Source: Serinibacter salmoneus
GTDB taxonomy: Bacteria; Actinomycetota; Actinomycetes; Actinomycetales; Beutenbergiaceae
Assembly: GCF_002563925.1 (NCBI RefSeq)
Contig: NZ_PDJD01000001.1
Location: 1,184,973-1,248,972 of the forward strand
Reading direction: 5' to 3'
Length of the DNA: 64,000 nt
In this document: positions 51,552-60,571 of the stretch, in pieces
Numbering within the stretch: the first letter of the stretch is position 1
Layout: the number at the start of each line of letters is the position of its first letter
The notes under the pieces: model-generated
What the model saw: only the letters and a program-made list of their open reading frames with translations
Told to the model about the DNA's origin: nothing
Databases searched by the model: none
Made by a program: the position numbers and the translations under genes

Positions 51552-54304
51552 GCCGGATCGAGGTCGGTGCCGGTCATCAGCACCACGCTCGCACGCCACA
51601 GCGCCACGTCCCGGTCCACGGCCACGGCTGCCTCGGCACCCCGTGCGGGGAGCCGTTCGGCCAGGCTGGCGGCGCACCGAGCCCAGGTGAGCATCACGAC
51701 CTCCTCGGCCCGCCGAGGATCGGCGCCGCATGAGGTGAGATGGCCGCGTAGCGCGGACAGGCCGGCTCCCGACGGCGAGAACTCCCGACGCAGGAGAGCC
51801 ACCTGGTCCTGCGTGCGCCAGGCGCCCTCCAGGGCACAGGTGAGGTAGTGCCAGGCGTACACGAGGTCGCTCCCGGCGATGCCGGTGAGGTCGGCTCGTT
51901 CCCAGTCCAGCACGGTCAACCTCCCGCTCGCGGGTTCCACCAGGAGGTTCGGGTGCCCGAGGTCGCCGTGTTCGACCGCACCGGTCAGCAGTTCCGGGCG
52001 CATGGCCGCGTGTGTCGCGGCGGTGAGGGCGGTGAGCCAGGAGGGTTGTCCGCACCGCGCCGCGAGGTCGACCAGACCGCGCAGCGCCGCGGCCGGTTCG
52101 ACCGGGGGCGCCGGGAGGCGCCCCAGCCGCGCCACGAAGGCCAGCACCGCGCCGCGGGCACCCACCGGATCGGCACGCACGCGCTGCGGGGAGAGTTCCT
52201 CGCCCGCCAGGGCGGTGGTGACCATGGCGGGACGGCCACGATGGGCCCAGACCCCGAGCAGTTCCGGGACTCCCGAGAACCCCTGGTCACCGAGATGGGT
52301 CAGGACTCGGGACTCCCGGTCGATCCCCGCCGTGTCGCCGGGGTCGCGCGGCACCTTGACGGCGAGCGAGGGTCGCGCCCCTCGCCCGTGGTGGAGCAGG
52401 GCGATCAGGTGCCGCGACGTCTCGTAGCGCGGCGTGATGACGACCGCGCCGGCCGCCTGTGCGGCGTCGATCCGGTCGGCTGCCCGGGGGTCGGCGAGCA
52501 GACCCGCGAGCCAGGTGCGCGGAATCCCTCCCCGTGCCGACCAGAGGCTTCCCTGGGCCACCAGCACGGGCATCGCGCCGAGGCGTGCGGTCCCTCGCGC
52601 CGCGACGCCGACCAGCGCTCCCGCCGGGATCCCCGCCACGCGCCGCAGGGTCGAGTCGAGTGCGGGGGCGGAGTCCAGCGGCACCAGGCGGGCGGAGCGG
52701 TGCAGGCTCGGCGCATGCCAGGTGACCCCGGACACCGTCCATCCGGCGGCACGGATCCGGCTCCGCAGGCGCGGGAGCACTCCCAGACCCGGCAGGCCCG
52801 AGCCTAGCGTGAGCATCGCGCCGTCCGGCGTCAGCGCCCGCGCAGCGTGGGAGAGCTCCCGACGGTGCGGATTGTGGGTCACCACCAGGTGCAGGGTGGC
52901 GGTCGGTGCCCCGGCGAGCGGGCGGACCTGGGCGCCCGCCTCCTGCAGCCCCCGGACCCAGCCCGCAGGCAGGGGCACGGACCCGATCCCGACCTGTGCC
53001 CCCGGCTGCAACCACGGGCCGTCGCCGAGCATCACGGCGTCGACCGCCTGGCGACCGTGCAGGGGCCCTGGGGGGTCCCCCACCAGGGTGCGCCACACGA
53101 TCCTGGTCGCGCTGGCGAGCGTCTGCCCGGGTGTTGCGGTCGCATCGAGAAGGTGGGCGCGCGGGTGCTCCTCGGCGATGCGCCGGTACTCCTGCCGCCA
53201 CTCCTCCAGGATCTGGGGGCTGTGCTCCCGTTTGCGCTGGTACATCACGCTCCCGGGGGCATCCAGGACGAGGATCAGGTCCACCGGTGGTGCCACCGCG
53301 TGCGCCACCCAGCGCGTGATGCGCCCCCCGACGGAGGAGTCGTCCGAGCTGAGCCGGGTGTCCAGAGCCAGCCGGTCGAGCAGCACCACCTCCCCGCGCA
53401 ACCGGTGCACAGCGACACTGAGAGCGGTGGCGCTGACCCGCGTCAGCGCGAGCCCCAGCCGCGCCCCCGGGACCCGCTCGAGGAGAGCGTCCCACGCGTG
53501 CGGCTTCCAGAGACCGAGGTGACGGTAGTGGGTCGTGAGGGGGAGCGAGGCGGCGAGGCCGTCCAACAGGGTCGTCTTGCCGGCGCCGTCCGGGCCGAGG
53601 ACACCGATCGCGACGCCCCGGGGGCGACCAGGCACCCGCACCGGGATCCTGCGGCCGAGGCGAGCGGTGACGGCCCGGGTCACCGCCGGCCCGGGAACGC
53701 TGCGACGCCACCTGGCGGCGAGCAGACGTGACAGCCGTGCGCTCGCGTCCTCGTCCCCGAGTACCCGGGTCAGCCGGTAGGCGCAGCCCTCGCCGGCGAT
53801 CGCGTCCAGGCGGGCGGCCAGCGGGGAGTCCAGGGGCCGGTGCCGGAGCGCAGCGAGCGCCTCGGCTCGCCGGTGAGCGGGGACGCCACCCTTGTCCAGG
53901 ACGAGGTGCAGCAGCAGCAGCAGGGCCTCATCGCTCGGGTCGGGGGAGGGGATGCCCTCGCGCACCACCCCTCGTGCCAACACCTGCGGCGCCCACGGAC
54001 TCACCAGGTCCTGGTAGCGACCGAAGGCGAGTTCGTCCACCACGTCGAGCCCGGTCCACCCGTCCTGGCCGAAGGCGAAGTGGAAGCGGTGGGATCCGTG
54101 CCCGTGCGCGAGCACCCGCACCAGCCCGGACTGAGCCAGGGACTCCTGCGCGATCGCGCGCCAGTCGCGAGAGACGAGGACGTCGATGTCCCGGTCCGGC
54201 CGGGCGAGGGAGCGCCGACCGCGCAACAGCAGCCACGGCACCCCGGCCCGATCAAGCGCGTCGAAGGCTGCGCGCGCCTGCGGATGAACGGATGGCATCG
54301 ACAC
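51530..54304 (-). CDS. Four-domain protein: nucleotidyltransferase-like, thymidylate kinase-like, methyltransferase-like and phosphotransferase-like
   Basis: This 924-residue protein starts with a nucleotidyltransferase-like domain (about 1-200; RDIDVLV at 38-44, LDVVD at 86-90, as in the NTP_transf_5 type). A thymidylate kinase-like P-loop domain follows (about 230-405; GPDGAGKTT at 237-245, LDRLALDTR near 309-317, lid RKREHSPQ). Residues about 415-590 look like a degraded SAM methyltransferase. The C-terminal domain (about 600-924) is aminoglycoside/choline kinase-like, with Lys650 (SLAVKVP), HGDLGHPN (779-786) and Asp800 in LDWERAD. No transmembrane helix is seen. GTG 54304 has an AGGGGGA site; ATG 54298 is an alternative. 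It probably modifies a glycan or its precursor. Confidence 0.8.
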   Translation of the reverse strand: MSMPSVHPQARAAFDALDRAGVPWLLLRGRRSLARPDRDIDVLVSRDWRAIAQESLAQSGLVRVLAHGHGSHRFHFAFGQDGWTGLDVVDELAFGRYQDLVSPWAPQVLARGVVREGIPSPDPSDEALLLLLHLVLDKGGVPAHRRAEALAALRHRPLDSPLAARLDAIAGEGCAYRLTRVLGDEDASARLSRLLAARWRRSVPGPAVTRAVTARLGRRIPVRVPGRPRGVAIGVLGPDGAGKTTLLDGLAASLPLTTHYRHLGLWKPHAWDALLERVPGARLGLALTRVSATALSVAVHRLRGEVVLLDRLALDTRLSSDDSSVGGRITRWVAHAVAPPVDLILVLDAPGSVMYQRKREHSPQILEEWRQEYRRIAEEHPRAHLLDATATPGQTLASATRIVWRTLVGDPPGPLHGRQAVDAVMLGDGPWLQPGAQVGIGSVPLPAGWVRGLQEAGAQVRPLAGAPTATLHLVVTHNPHRRELSHAARALTPDGAMLTLGSGLPGLGVLPRLRSRIRAAGWTVSGVTWHAPSLHRSARLVPLDSAPALDSTLRRVAGIPAGALVGVAARGTARLGAMPVLVAQGSLWSARGGIPRTWLAGLLADPRAADRIDAAQAAGAVVITPRYETSRHLIALLHHGRGARPSLAVKVPRDPGDTAGIDRESRVLTHLGDQGFSGVPELLGVWAHRGRPAMVTTALAGEELSPQRVRADPVGARGAVLAFVARLGRLPAPPVEPAAALRGLVDLAARCGQPSWLTALTAATHAAMRPELLTGAVEHGDLGHPNLLVEPASGRLTVLDWERADLTGIAGSDLVYAWHYLTCALEGAWRTQDQVALLRREFSPSGAGLSALRGHLTSCGADPRRAEEVVMLTWARCAASLAERLPARGAEAAVAVDRDVALWRASVVLMTGTDLDPAQDNAAR

Positions 54305-54439
54305 GTGGGTCCCCCTGGTTCCTCCCGCCATTGCCGTGCGGGAGATGCCACGCTAATCGACGGCGGGCGCCTCGTGGTGGCTCGCGTGTCCGCGCCTCCC
54401 GACCGCGGTCCGCCGTCGTCGCCACGCAACCGGGTCCGG

Positions 54440-54622
54440 CTACCGGGACCCGAAGCGCCACCGCAGGGCCCGCAGACGGTCGGTGAGCCGTGGGCGGTAC
54501 CGCGGGCACCGCCGGCACACCGAGCACTCGCTCCCGTATCGATAGTGTTCGTGGGCCGCGCGTGGGTGACCGCAGCGGCACGTCGCCGGCATCGCGTGGC
54601 GCCGGGGGGTCGAGTGCGTCAC
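54440..54622 (-). CDS. Small cysteine/histidine-rich protein, possible zinc ribbon
   Basis: This 60-residue protein has six Cys and several His residues in CRCGHPRAAHEHYRYGSECS, then VCRRCPRYRP, ordered like a compact zinc-binding knuckle, followed by a basic tail RLRALRWRFGSR. I do not recognise the function. Support for a real gene comes from the ordered metal-ligand pattern and a perfect leaderless promoter: TACGCT, 6 nt, then GTG 54622. It lies just upstream of the four-domain protein gene on the same strand (135 bp gap). Confidence 0.65.
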   Translation of the reverse strand: MTHSTPRRHAMPATCRCGHPRAAHEHYRYGSECSVCRRCPRYRPRLTDRLRALRWRFGSR

Positions 54623-54628
54623 GGCCCC

Positions 54629-54634
54629 AGCGTA
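54629..54634 (-). promoter_or_regulatory. -10 box for the small Cys/His-rich gene (leaderless)
   Basis: TACGCT on the minus strand, 6 nt before the GTG at 54622. Confidence 0.55.
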
Positions 54635-54866
54635 CGGCTCGCCTGCCGGGAACGTGCGGCGTGAGCGCTGCGCCGGGGCCGGGAAACGGTGCCCGAGATC
54701 CCTGTCTCCTCCCACGACCCACGACGAAGGTGGTTTACCCCCTGCTGGTGACGATGTGGCATGGTGAACGCCGGGCGTCCTTCAGATGGCGCTGCGGTGT
54801 CCGCAGGGGGCGGGCGCGCTCGAGGCGATGTCGTGTCGTCCTCGGCGACTGGACACGGGGGGATCT

Positions 54867-55625
54867 ATGCCGACAAGGCCTGTGCAACCCACGATCAGCA
54901 TCGTGGTACCGACAAAGAACGAAGCGGCGAACCTGCGTGAGGTCCTGCCGAGGCTGCCTGCCGTCCACGAGGTGATCGTGGTCGATGGCGGCTCGGTGGA
55001 CGGCACGGTGCAGGCGGCGCGCGAGACGCTGCCCGGCGTCCGCATCGTGGAGCAAACGCGTCGCGGGAAGGGGAACGCGCTCGCCTGCGGCTTCGAGGTC
55101 GCCACGGGCGACGTCATCGTGATGTTCGACGCGGACGGCTCAGCGGATCCCGCGGAGATCCCCGTCTTCGTCGATGCGCTCACCCAGGGTGCGGACTTCG
55201 CCAAGGGCTCGCGGTTCGCGCCCGGCGGGGGCAGCGAGGACATCACACCGATCCGCCGCGCGGGTAACGCCGCGCTGCACGTCGTGGCCAACCTCGCGTT
55301 CCGGACCCGTTTCTCCGACCTGTGCTACGGCTACAACGCGTTCTGGCGGGACATGGTGCCGGTCCTCTCGCTGCCCGATACCCGAACGCCGGAACGCGCC
55401 GACGGTCAGATGCACTGGGGTGACGGATTCGAGATCGAGACAGTGATCAACTGCCGGATGGCCGCGGCCGACGTGCGGATCGTGGAGGTTCCCAGCGTGG
55501 AGCGCCTGCGCATCCACGGGGAGACGAACCTGCGCACCTTCGTGGACGGGTGGCGCGTGCTTCGGACCATCTTCTCGGAACGTTCCCGCGCAGCGGGGAT
55601 CGCCCGCGCCTCCGTCGCGGCGTGA
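54867..55625 (+). CDS. Dolichol-phosphate mannosyltransferase-like GT2
   Basis: This 252-residue GT-A glycosyltransferase resembles DPM1/polyprenyl-phosphate glycosyltransferases: TISIVVPTKNEAANLREVL, VVDGGSVDGT, GKGNALACGFEVATGD, FDADGSADP (metal-binding DxD) and GSRFAPGGGSED. There are no C-terminal membrane helices, so it is the soluble type. It may make polyprenyl-phosphate sugars or start a repeat unit on a lipid carrier. ATG 54867 is preceded by GGGGGGA. It is the first gene of a three-gene coupled operon (GTGA overlaps) with a second GT2 and the flippase. The 240 bp upstream contain no terminator that I can see. Confidence 0.9.
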   Translation: MPTRPVQPTISIVVPTKNEAANLREVLPRLPAVHEVIVVDGGSVDGTVQAARETLPGVRIVEQTRRGKGNALACGFEVATGDVIVMFDADGSADPAEIPVFVDALTQGADFAKGSRFAPGGGSEDITPIRRAGNAALHVVANLAFRTRFSDLCYGYNAFWRDMVPVLSLPDTRTPERADGQMHWGDGFEIETVINCRMAAADVRIVEVPSVERLRIHGETNLRTFVDGWRVLRTIFSERSRAAGIARASVAA

Positions 55626-56623
55626 GCGCGCATTCCGTCAGCCTCGTCGTGTGCGCCTACACCGGGCGCCGCTGGCGCGACCTGTGCGCTGGGATCGCCG
55701 CCGTGGCCGCAGGATCCGAGCCGCCCGAGGAGATCGTGGTGGTGATCGACCACAATGAGGGCCTTCGGGTCCGCGCCGCCGCCGAGCTCCCGGCTCACGC
55801 GCCCGGCGTGGCGGTGCGGGTGATGTCGAACACCAGACGGCAGGGTCTCTCCGGTGCCCGTAACACGGGGGTCGGCGCAGCACACGGCGAGATCGTGGCG
55901 TTCCTCGATGACGACGCCACGCCGCGACGCGACTGGCTCGAGCGCATGCTCGAGCCGTTCGTGGATCCACGCGTGGTCGCCGTGGGCGGGGCAGCGGAAC
56001 CCGTGTGGCCCGCGTCCGGCCGACCCGCCTGCCTCCCGACGCAGCCGGGGCAGTGGGGAGAACTCGACTGGGTCGTGGGGTGCAGCTACCGCGGCCTGCC
56101 GCGCACGCGCGCGCAGGTGCGCAACGTGATGGGGTGCGCGATGGCGATCCGCCGCGAGGCCATGGTCGCGGCCGGCGGATTCCACGAGGACCTCGGTCGC
56201 GTCGGACGCACCCCCTTGGGATGTGAGGAGACGGAACTGTCGATCCGACTGCGGCAACGTGATACCCCCGCCCGGGTCGTGCTGGTCCCGGAGGCCGTCG
56301 TGGACCACCGGGTCTCCGAGGACCGGGTCACCTGGCGTTACCTCGCCACCCGGGGGTGGGCCGAGGGAGTCTCCAAGTCCGCGGTGGCCGCGCTGGTCGG
56401 CCCGGGTGACGCTCTTGCCACCGAGTCCTCCTACCTCGCGGGGATCCTGCCGCGCGCGCTCCTGCGGGAACTCGGGTCAGGTCGCGCGGCCGGCGCGGTT
56501 GCCGTGCTGCTCGCCGTCGCCGCCACGGGCGCGGGCTATCTGCGCGGCAGTCTCGACACACTCGCACGCCGTCGGCGCCAGGTCGCACCCCCCGCGCAGC
56601 GTGAGGGGACGAGGACGGGGTGA
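55622..56623 (+). CDS. Glycosyltransferase family 2
   Basis: This 333-residue GT-A enzyme has SLVVCAYTGRRW at the N-terminus, QGLSGARNTGVGAAHGEIV, VAFLDDDATPRRDWLE (DDD metal motif), GCAMAIRR and GCEETELSIRLRQ (ED region). A hydrophobic region near residues 284-306 may anchor it at the membrane. It is coupled by GTGA overlaps to the DPM-like gene before it and to the flippase gene after it. The sugar is not readable from the sequence. Confidence 0.92.
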   Translation: MSAHSVSLVVCAYTGRRWRDLCAGIAAVAAGSEPPEEIVVVIDHNEGLRVRAAAELPAHAPGVAVRVMSNTRRQGLSGARNTGVGAAHGEIVAFLDDDATPRRDWLERMLEPFVDPRVVAVGGAAEPVWPASGRPACLPTQPGQWGELDWVVGCSYRGLPRTRAQVRNVMGCAMAIRREAMVAAGGFHEDLGRVGRTPLGCEETELSIRLRQRDTPARVVLVPEAVVDHRVSEDRVTWRYLATRGWAEGVSKSAVAALVGPGDALATESSYLAGILPRALLRELGSGRAAGAVAVLLAVAATGAGYLRGSLDTLARRRRQVAPPAQREGTRTG

Positions 56624-58152
56624 GTTCCGCGCCCGCCGAAGCGCAGACCCTGGCCCGCGCCGGTGCCTCCGGTGTGGCCTGGCAGAGCCTCGCGCAGGTG
56701 GTCTCCCGGGCGCTGACCCTGATCGCCACGATCGTGTTGGCGCGGGTGCTCAGCGTCGAGGAGTACGGTCTCGTCGCGGCAGCGCTCGTGGTCATCGGGT
56801 TCGTCGAGACGGTAGCCGATGCCGGCGTCGCCCAGGCCCTGGTGTACCTCCCGCGCCGGGCGGGTCTCGTCCGCGCCTCGTTCGCGATCTCCCTCGGCGC
56901 GGGCACGGTGCTCGCCGGTGTGGTGATGGCCGCGGCCCCGGCGGCCGCGCGAGTGTTCGGCCAGGCCGGGGTGGAGCCCCTCGTGCGAGCCCTCGGCGTG
57001 GTGGTCCTCCTGACGGCGCTCGCCGCAGTCCCGGATGCCCTCCTGCGGCGGGCGCTGGAGTTCCGGCGGCTCACGTACGCCGTGATGCTGCGCGGGGCGG
57101 CGAGCGCCGGCGTCACCCTGACGCTCCTCGCCCTGGGGTCGGGACCCTGGTCGCTGGTGTGGGGGACGGTTGCCGGCGCGGCGAGCTACCTGGTGTGCTG
57201 CTGGCTGCTCGCGCCACGCGGTGTCGCCAGGTCCCTGTGGGGCAGGGTCGACGCGACTGACATGCGCACGACCTTGCGCTTCGGTGCACCGGTGGCGGGA
57301 AATCAGTTCCTCTCCCGGGCCGCGTTCGACGTCGACTACCTCGTGGTCGGTGCCCTCCTGGGCAGCACGGCGCTCGGTGTGTACACCCTCGCCTTCCGGT
57401 TGCCGGAGATGGTGATCATCCAGGTGTGCTTCGTGATCGCGGGGGTGATGTACCCCCTCTACACCCGTGCCCGGGCCACGCCGCACCTGCTGGAGCGCGC
57501 CTGGGTGGTGAGCACGCAGGCTCAGGTCTTGTTCGGCCTGACGGCGGGGGTCGGTCTGGCGGTCATCGGTCAGGACCTGGTGCCGCTCGTCTTCGGGACC
57601 CAGTGGGCGAGCGCGGGTGATGTGCTCGTGGTCCTCGCCCTGTACGCCGGGGTGCGGGCGATGGCCAATGGGGCGAACGAGGTCTACAAGGCGCTCGGCC
57701 GGCCGATGATCTCCCTGTGGACCTCGATCGCGCGCCTGTGCGTCCTCATCCCTGCCCTGGTGCTGGGCACACAGTGGGGGGTGCTCGGGGTGGCGTTCGC
57801 GCACCTGGCGACCGAGTGCCTGTTCGTGGCGATCAAGCAGACGATCGCCTCCCGCCTGCTGCGACTACCGCCGGCCGCGGTGTGGTCGATGCTCGGCCCG
57901 GGCGTGCTCGGTGCGGTGGGCATCGCAGTCGTGGCCGGAATCGTGGCGCAGACACCACTCAGCGGGTGGGCGCTCGTCATCGTCACGGTGCTGGGTGGCC
58001 TCCTCGTCGCGCCGGGGCTTGTGCTGGTGTGCTACCCGGAGGTCGTGACGACCCTGGCGGCCGTGATGCCGGGGCGCGCGGGTGCCGTCGTCCTGCGATT
58101 GTGCCGCCCCTTCACCCGCACCTACGCGGCGCGACACTCACGAGGCTCCTGA
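56620..58152 (+). CDS. Wzx-like polysaccharide flippase (MOP superfamily)
   Basis: This 510-residue membrane protein has some 12-14 helices and the conserved starts of the oligosaccharide flippase family (GVAWQSLAQVVSRALTLIATIVLARVLSVEEYGLVA). Additional family sites are FGAPVAGNQFLSRAAFDVDYLVVGALLG and ALYAGVRAMANGANEVYKALGRP. It should flip the lipid-linked repeat unit outward. It is the last gene of the GT operon (GTG 56620 overlaps the preceding stop). Its partner polymerase is not obvious; the polytopic protein at 46722 is the best candidate. Confidence 0.93.
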   Translation: MSSAPAEAQTLARAGASGVAWQSLAQVVSRALTLIATIVLARVLSVEEYGLVAAALVVIGFVETVADAGVAQALVYLPRRAGLVRASFAISLGAGTVLAGVVMAAAPAAARVFGQAGVEPLVRALGVVVLLTALAAVPDALLRRALEFRRLTYAVMLRGAASAGVTLTLLALGSGPWSLVWGTVAGAASYLVCCWLLAPRGVARSLWGRVDATDMRTTLRFGAPVAGNQFLSRAAFDVDYLVVGALLGSTALGVYTLAFRLPEMVIIQVCFVIAGVMYPLYTRARATPHLLERAWVVSTQAQVLFGLTAGVGLAVIGQDLVPLVFGTQWASAGDVLVVLALYAGVRAMANGANEVYKALGRPMISLWTSIARLCVLIPALVLGTQWGVLGVAFAHLATECLFVAIKQTIASRLLRLPPAAVWSMLGPGVLGAVGIAVVAGIVAQTPLSGWALVIVTVLGGLLVAPGLVLVCYPEVVTTLAAVMPGRAGAVVLRLCRPFTRTYAARHSRGS

Positions 58153-58175
58153 GGCACCTCGCACGGCGGGCGTTC

Positions 58176-59366
58176 CTAGCGCTCCTCCGAGCGGGCCCCG
58201 AACACGATCTCGTCCCAGGAGGGGACCGAGGTGCGGCGTGAGCGTGCCCGCGCGCCGCGGCGGTTCGAGCGTGGCGCGGCGTCGGTCGTCTCCGCTTCGG
58301 CGGAATCCGAGCCGGTCGGCGCAGGGTCGTGTGGTGCCGCATCGGGTGCGGCGTCGCCGTCCGCCGGCTCCGGGTGCGTTCCCTCGCCTGCGTCCCGCGA
58401 GGTGCGCAGGTGCAGCACCGGGGCGGCGGGGAACAGCGCGTCATCCAGCGGCGACCCGCCCCCGATCGCCTGGTCGGGTCCGCTCGACTCACCGGCGGAC
58501 CCGGTCTCGGACCCCTCACCCGCGGTGGGCGCAGGGTCGGTGTCTTGGGGGGGAGTGGTGGTCGTGCCCTCGGGTTCCTCCCGGCGTGGCCGACCACGGC
58601 GATCCGCCAGGTCCGCCAGGAGGGCATCCGTCACCGCGGACGCCGCGGAGGCCGCAGGTTCGGCGGGTGCCGGGGTCGTCGTGGGCGCAGGCGTCACGGC
58701 CGGGCCGGCAGGGGTCGGGCGGGCAGCGGGTCGGGTCGGGGCGATCGTGGCCGCACCGACGTGGCCGCGGGCGCCCTCGACGTCGTAGGGATGATGCCGG
58801 CTGGGCAGCTCGGTCTCGGAGAGCCACCTGCTCTCGTCGTCCAAGGCGACCAGCGTGCGTGCGACCAGGTCCACCCGCCAGCGCGCCTCGCGCGGTTGGT
58901 CGCCCGCCGCGAAGCGCACGGTCACCTCCCAGGGCTGACCGCCCTCGCGCACGGCGTCCCACTGCGGGGTGGAGTCCACCCCACGTGCCGCGAGGCGATC
59001 CAGCACGAGGTCCCCGAGCGTGGGGGCACCCAGGTCCCGGCCCAGGGTGAAGGTCTGCGTCTGCTGAGCGATCCAGGACCGTTCCGCCTGCACGGGTCCC
59101 TCGAAACGGCGCACCGATTCCGGGCTCAGCCCGCCCGCCTCGGCCACCTCCTCCACGGTCGCTCCGGCGCGGATCCGTGCCTGGATCTCCTTCGGCGTCA
59201 GCGAACTGCGCTCGGCCGCACGGTGGGCCTCCAACTGCGGCCGATCTCGGCGCACCGCGAGACGCAGGCCTTCGTCGATGACCACTCGATAGGGCTCACC
59301 GGTGTCGTCGCGTAGGACGATGTACTCCCCATCGGGGTGCAGGCTCTCGAACCTGAGTTCACGCAT
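58176..59366 (-). CDS. sepH: Septation protein SepH
   Basis: This 396-residue cell-division protein binds FtsZ and promotes its assembly in actinobacteria. The N-terminal DUF3071 domain begins MRELRFESLHPDGEYIVLRD and contains a helix-turn-helix-like SLTPKEIQARIRAGATVEEV, AEAGGLSPESVRRFEGP. It is followed by a long Pro/Ala/Glu-rich disordered linker. The conserved C-terminal motif SVPSWDEIVFG is present. ATG 59366 has a strong AAGGAGG ribosome binding site. It is divergent from the inositol monophosphatase gene, with a 100-bp intergenic region. Confidence 0.94.
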   Translation of the reverse strand: MRELRFESLHPDGEYIVLRDDTGEPYRVVIDEGLRLAVRRDRPQLEAHRAAERSSLTPKEIQARIRAGATVEEVAEAGGLSPESVRRFEGPVQAERSWIAQQTQTFTLGRDLGAPTLGDLVLDRLAARGVDSTPQWDAVREGGQPWEVTVRFAAGDQPREARWRVDLVARTLVALDDESRWLSETELPSRHHPYDVEGARGHVGAATIAPTRPAARPTPAGPAVTPAPTTTPAPAEPAASAASAVTDALLADLADRRGRPRREEPEGTTTTPPQDTDPAPTAGEGSETGSAGESSGPDQAIGGGSPLDDALFPAAPVLHLRTSRDAGEGTHPEPADGDAAPDAAPHDPAPTGSDSAEAETTDAAPRSNRRGARARSRRTSVPSWDEIVFGARSEER

Positions 59367-59456
59367 AGCGCCTCCTTGGGGCACCACACTGCCATCCCGC
59401 GGCGTGTGCGCGCGGGATTTGCCTCGGAGTGGCCCGCCCGGGATCTGCGGCCGAAC

Positions 59457-59462
59457 TAGGCT
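59457..59462 (+). promoter_or_regulatory. -10 box for the inositol monophosphatase gene (leaderless)
   Basis: TAGGCT, 6 nt before the GTG at 59469. Confidence 0.6.
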
Positions 59463-59468
59463 CGGGGG

Positions 59469-60332
59469 GTGAGTACTTCCCATGCCGACGAGCCCACGGA
59501 CCTCTCCAGCGCCGCGTCCGGGGGTACCCGGTTGCCCCCGGATGTGACCGTCCACGAGCTGCGGACGCTCGCGGTCGACCTGGCCACACGCGCCGGCGCA
59601 CTCGCGCACGAGATGCGGGCCGAGAGCGTGGAGGTCGCACTGACGAAGTCGACGCTGACCGATGTGGTGACCCGCGCGGATCTGGCCGCCGAGGCACTGA
59701 TCCGGGACGAACTGGCGCAACGGCGCCCCATGGACGGATTCCTGGGGGAGGAGGGTGGCCTGCGGCCCGGGACGTCCGGACTCACCTGGGTGGTCGACCC
59801 GATCGACGGCACGGTGAACTACCTCTACGGGCGCGAGCACTACGCCGTCTCGGTCGCCGCGGTGCTCGGCGACCCCACCGACGTCACGGCGTGGACCCCC
59901 GTCGCCGGCTGCGTGCACGGACCAGCCATGGGGGTCACCTACACCGCCGGCCACGGCCTGGGTGCCCACCGCAACGGGGCACCGCTGCGGATGGGGGCGG
60001 CGCCGTCGTTGGATCAGGCGCTCGTGGGCACCGGCTTCTCCTACCGGCCCGAGGTGCGGCGTGCGCAAGCCGAGCTCCTGGTGCGCTGGTTGCCCCTCGT
60101 GCGCGACATCCGCCGGGCGGGCGCCGCCTCCCTCGACCTGTGCGATGTGGCCCGGGGCGGCAGCGATGCGAACGTCGAACTGGGCCTGCACCCGTGGGAC
60201 GTCGCCGCAGCCGCCCTCGTGGTCACCGAGGCCGGCGGTGAGGTGTGCTACCTCGACGGTCCGCTCGGGCGGGTGAGCATCGCGGCCGCGCCGGGGCTGA
60301 TGGGTCCGTTGCGCCAGGCCGTCGCCGACTGA
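59469..60332 (+). CDS. Inositol monophosphatase family protein
   Basis: This 287-residue Mg-dependent, Li-sensitive-type phosphatase has FLGEEGG (about 91-97), WVVDPIDGTVNYL (107-119, Asp110 and Asp113 metal ligands) and the C-terminal WDVAAAALVVTEAGG. It likely dephosphorylates inositol phosphate for mycothiol or phosphatidylinositol synthesis, or a related sugar phosphate. Residues 1-25 are an unstructured extension. GTG 59469 is leaderless after TAGGCT. It is divergent from sepH. Confidence 0.94.
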   Translation: MSTSHADEPTDLSSAASGGTRLPPDVTVHELRTLAVDLATRAGALAHEMRAESVEVALTKSTLTDVVTRADLAAEALIRDELAQRRPMDGFLGEEGGLRPGTSGLTWVVDPIDGTVNYLYGREHYAVSVAAVLGDPTDVTAWTPVAGCVHGPAMGVTYTAGHGLGAHRNGAPLRMGAAPSLDQALVGTGFSYRPEVRRAQAELLVRWLPLVRDIRRAGAASLDLCDVARGGSDANVELGLHPWDVAAAALVVTEAGGEVCYLDGPLGRVSIAAAPGLMGPLRQAVAD

Positions 60333-60571
60333 CCTGGCGAAACGGACCCGCCCGTCGGGAACATTTTGGGCCTTGCCGACGTTTCGAGCCTGTGCCCAGG
60401 TGTACACCGCCGTGGACGTGAGTGAGAACACGTGACCGGATGTGTGCGCGGCGCCGGGGAATAGGGCACAATCCTCGCGCCGGATGTCGGTCGGGGGCGG
60501 TTCAGCCGCCGGCCGGAATGACTGCCCGGTGGCCCCCTGCCACCATGACGATGACGGAGTGTGACGCCACC

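Noticed and set aside
48935-52055. A very long minus-strand frame continuing upstream of the polytopic protein gene to 52055
   Set aside because: The extension is antisense to the GT4 gene and overlaps the GT2 gene in another frame, and it lacks any domain. The polytopic protein starts at 48932 with an ATGA overlap.
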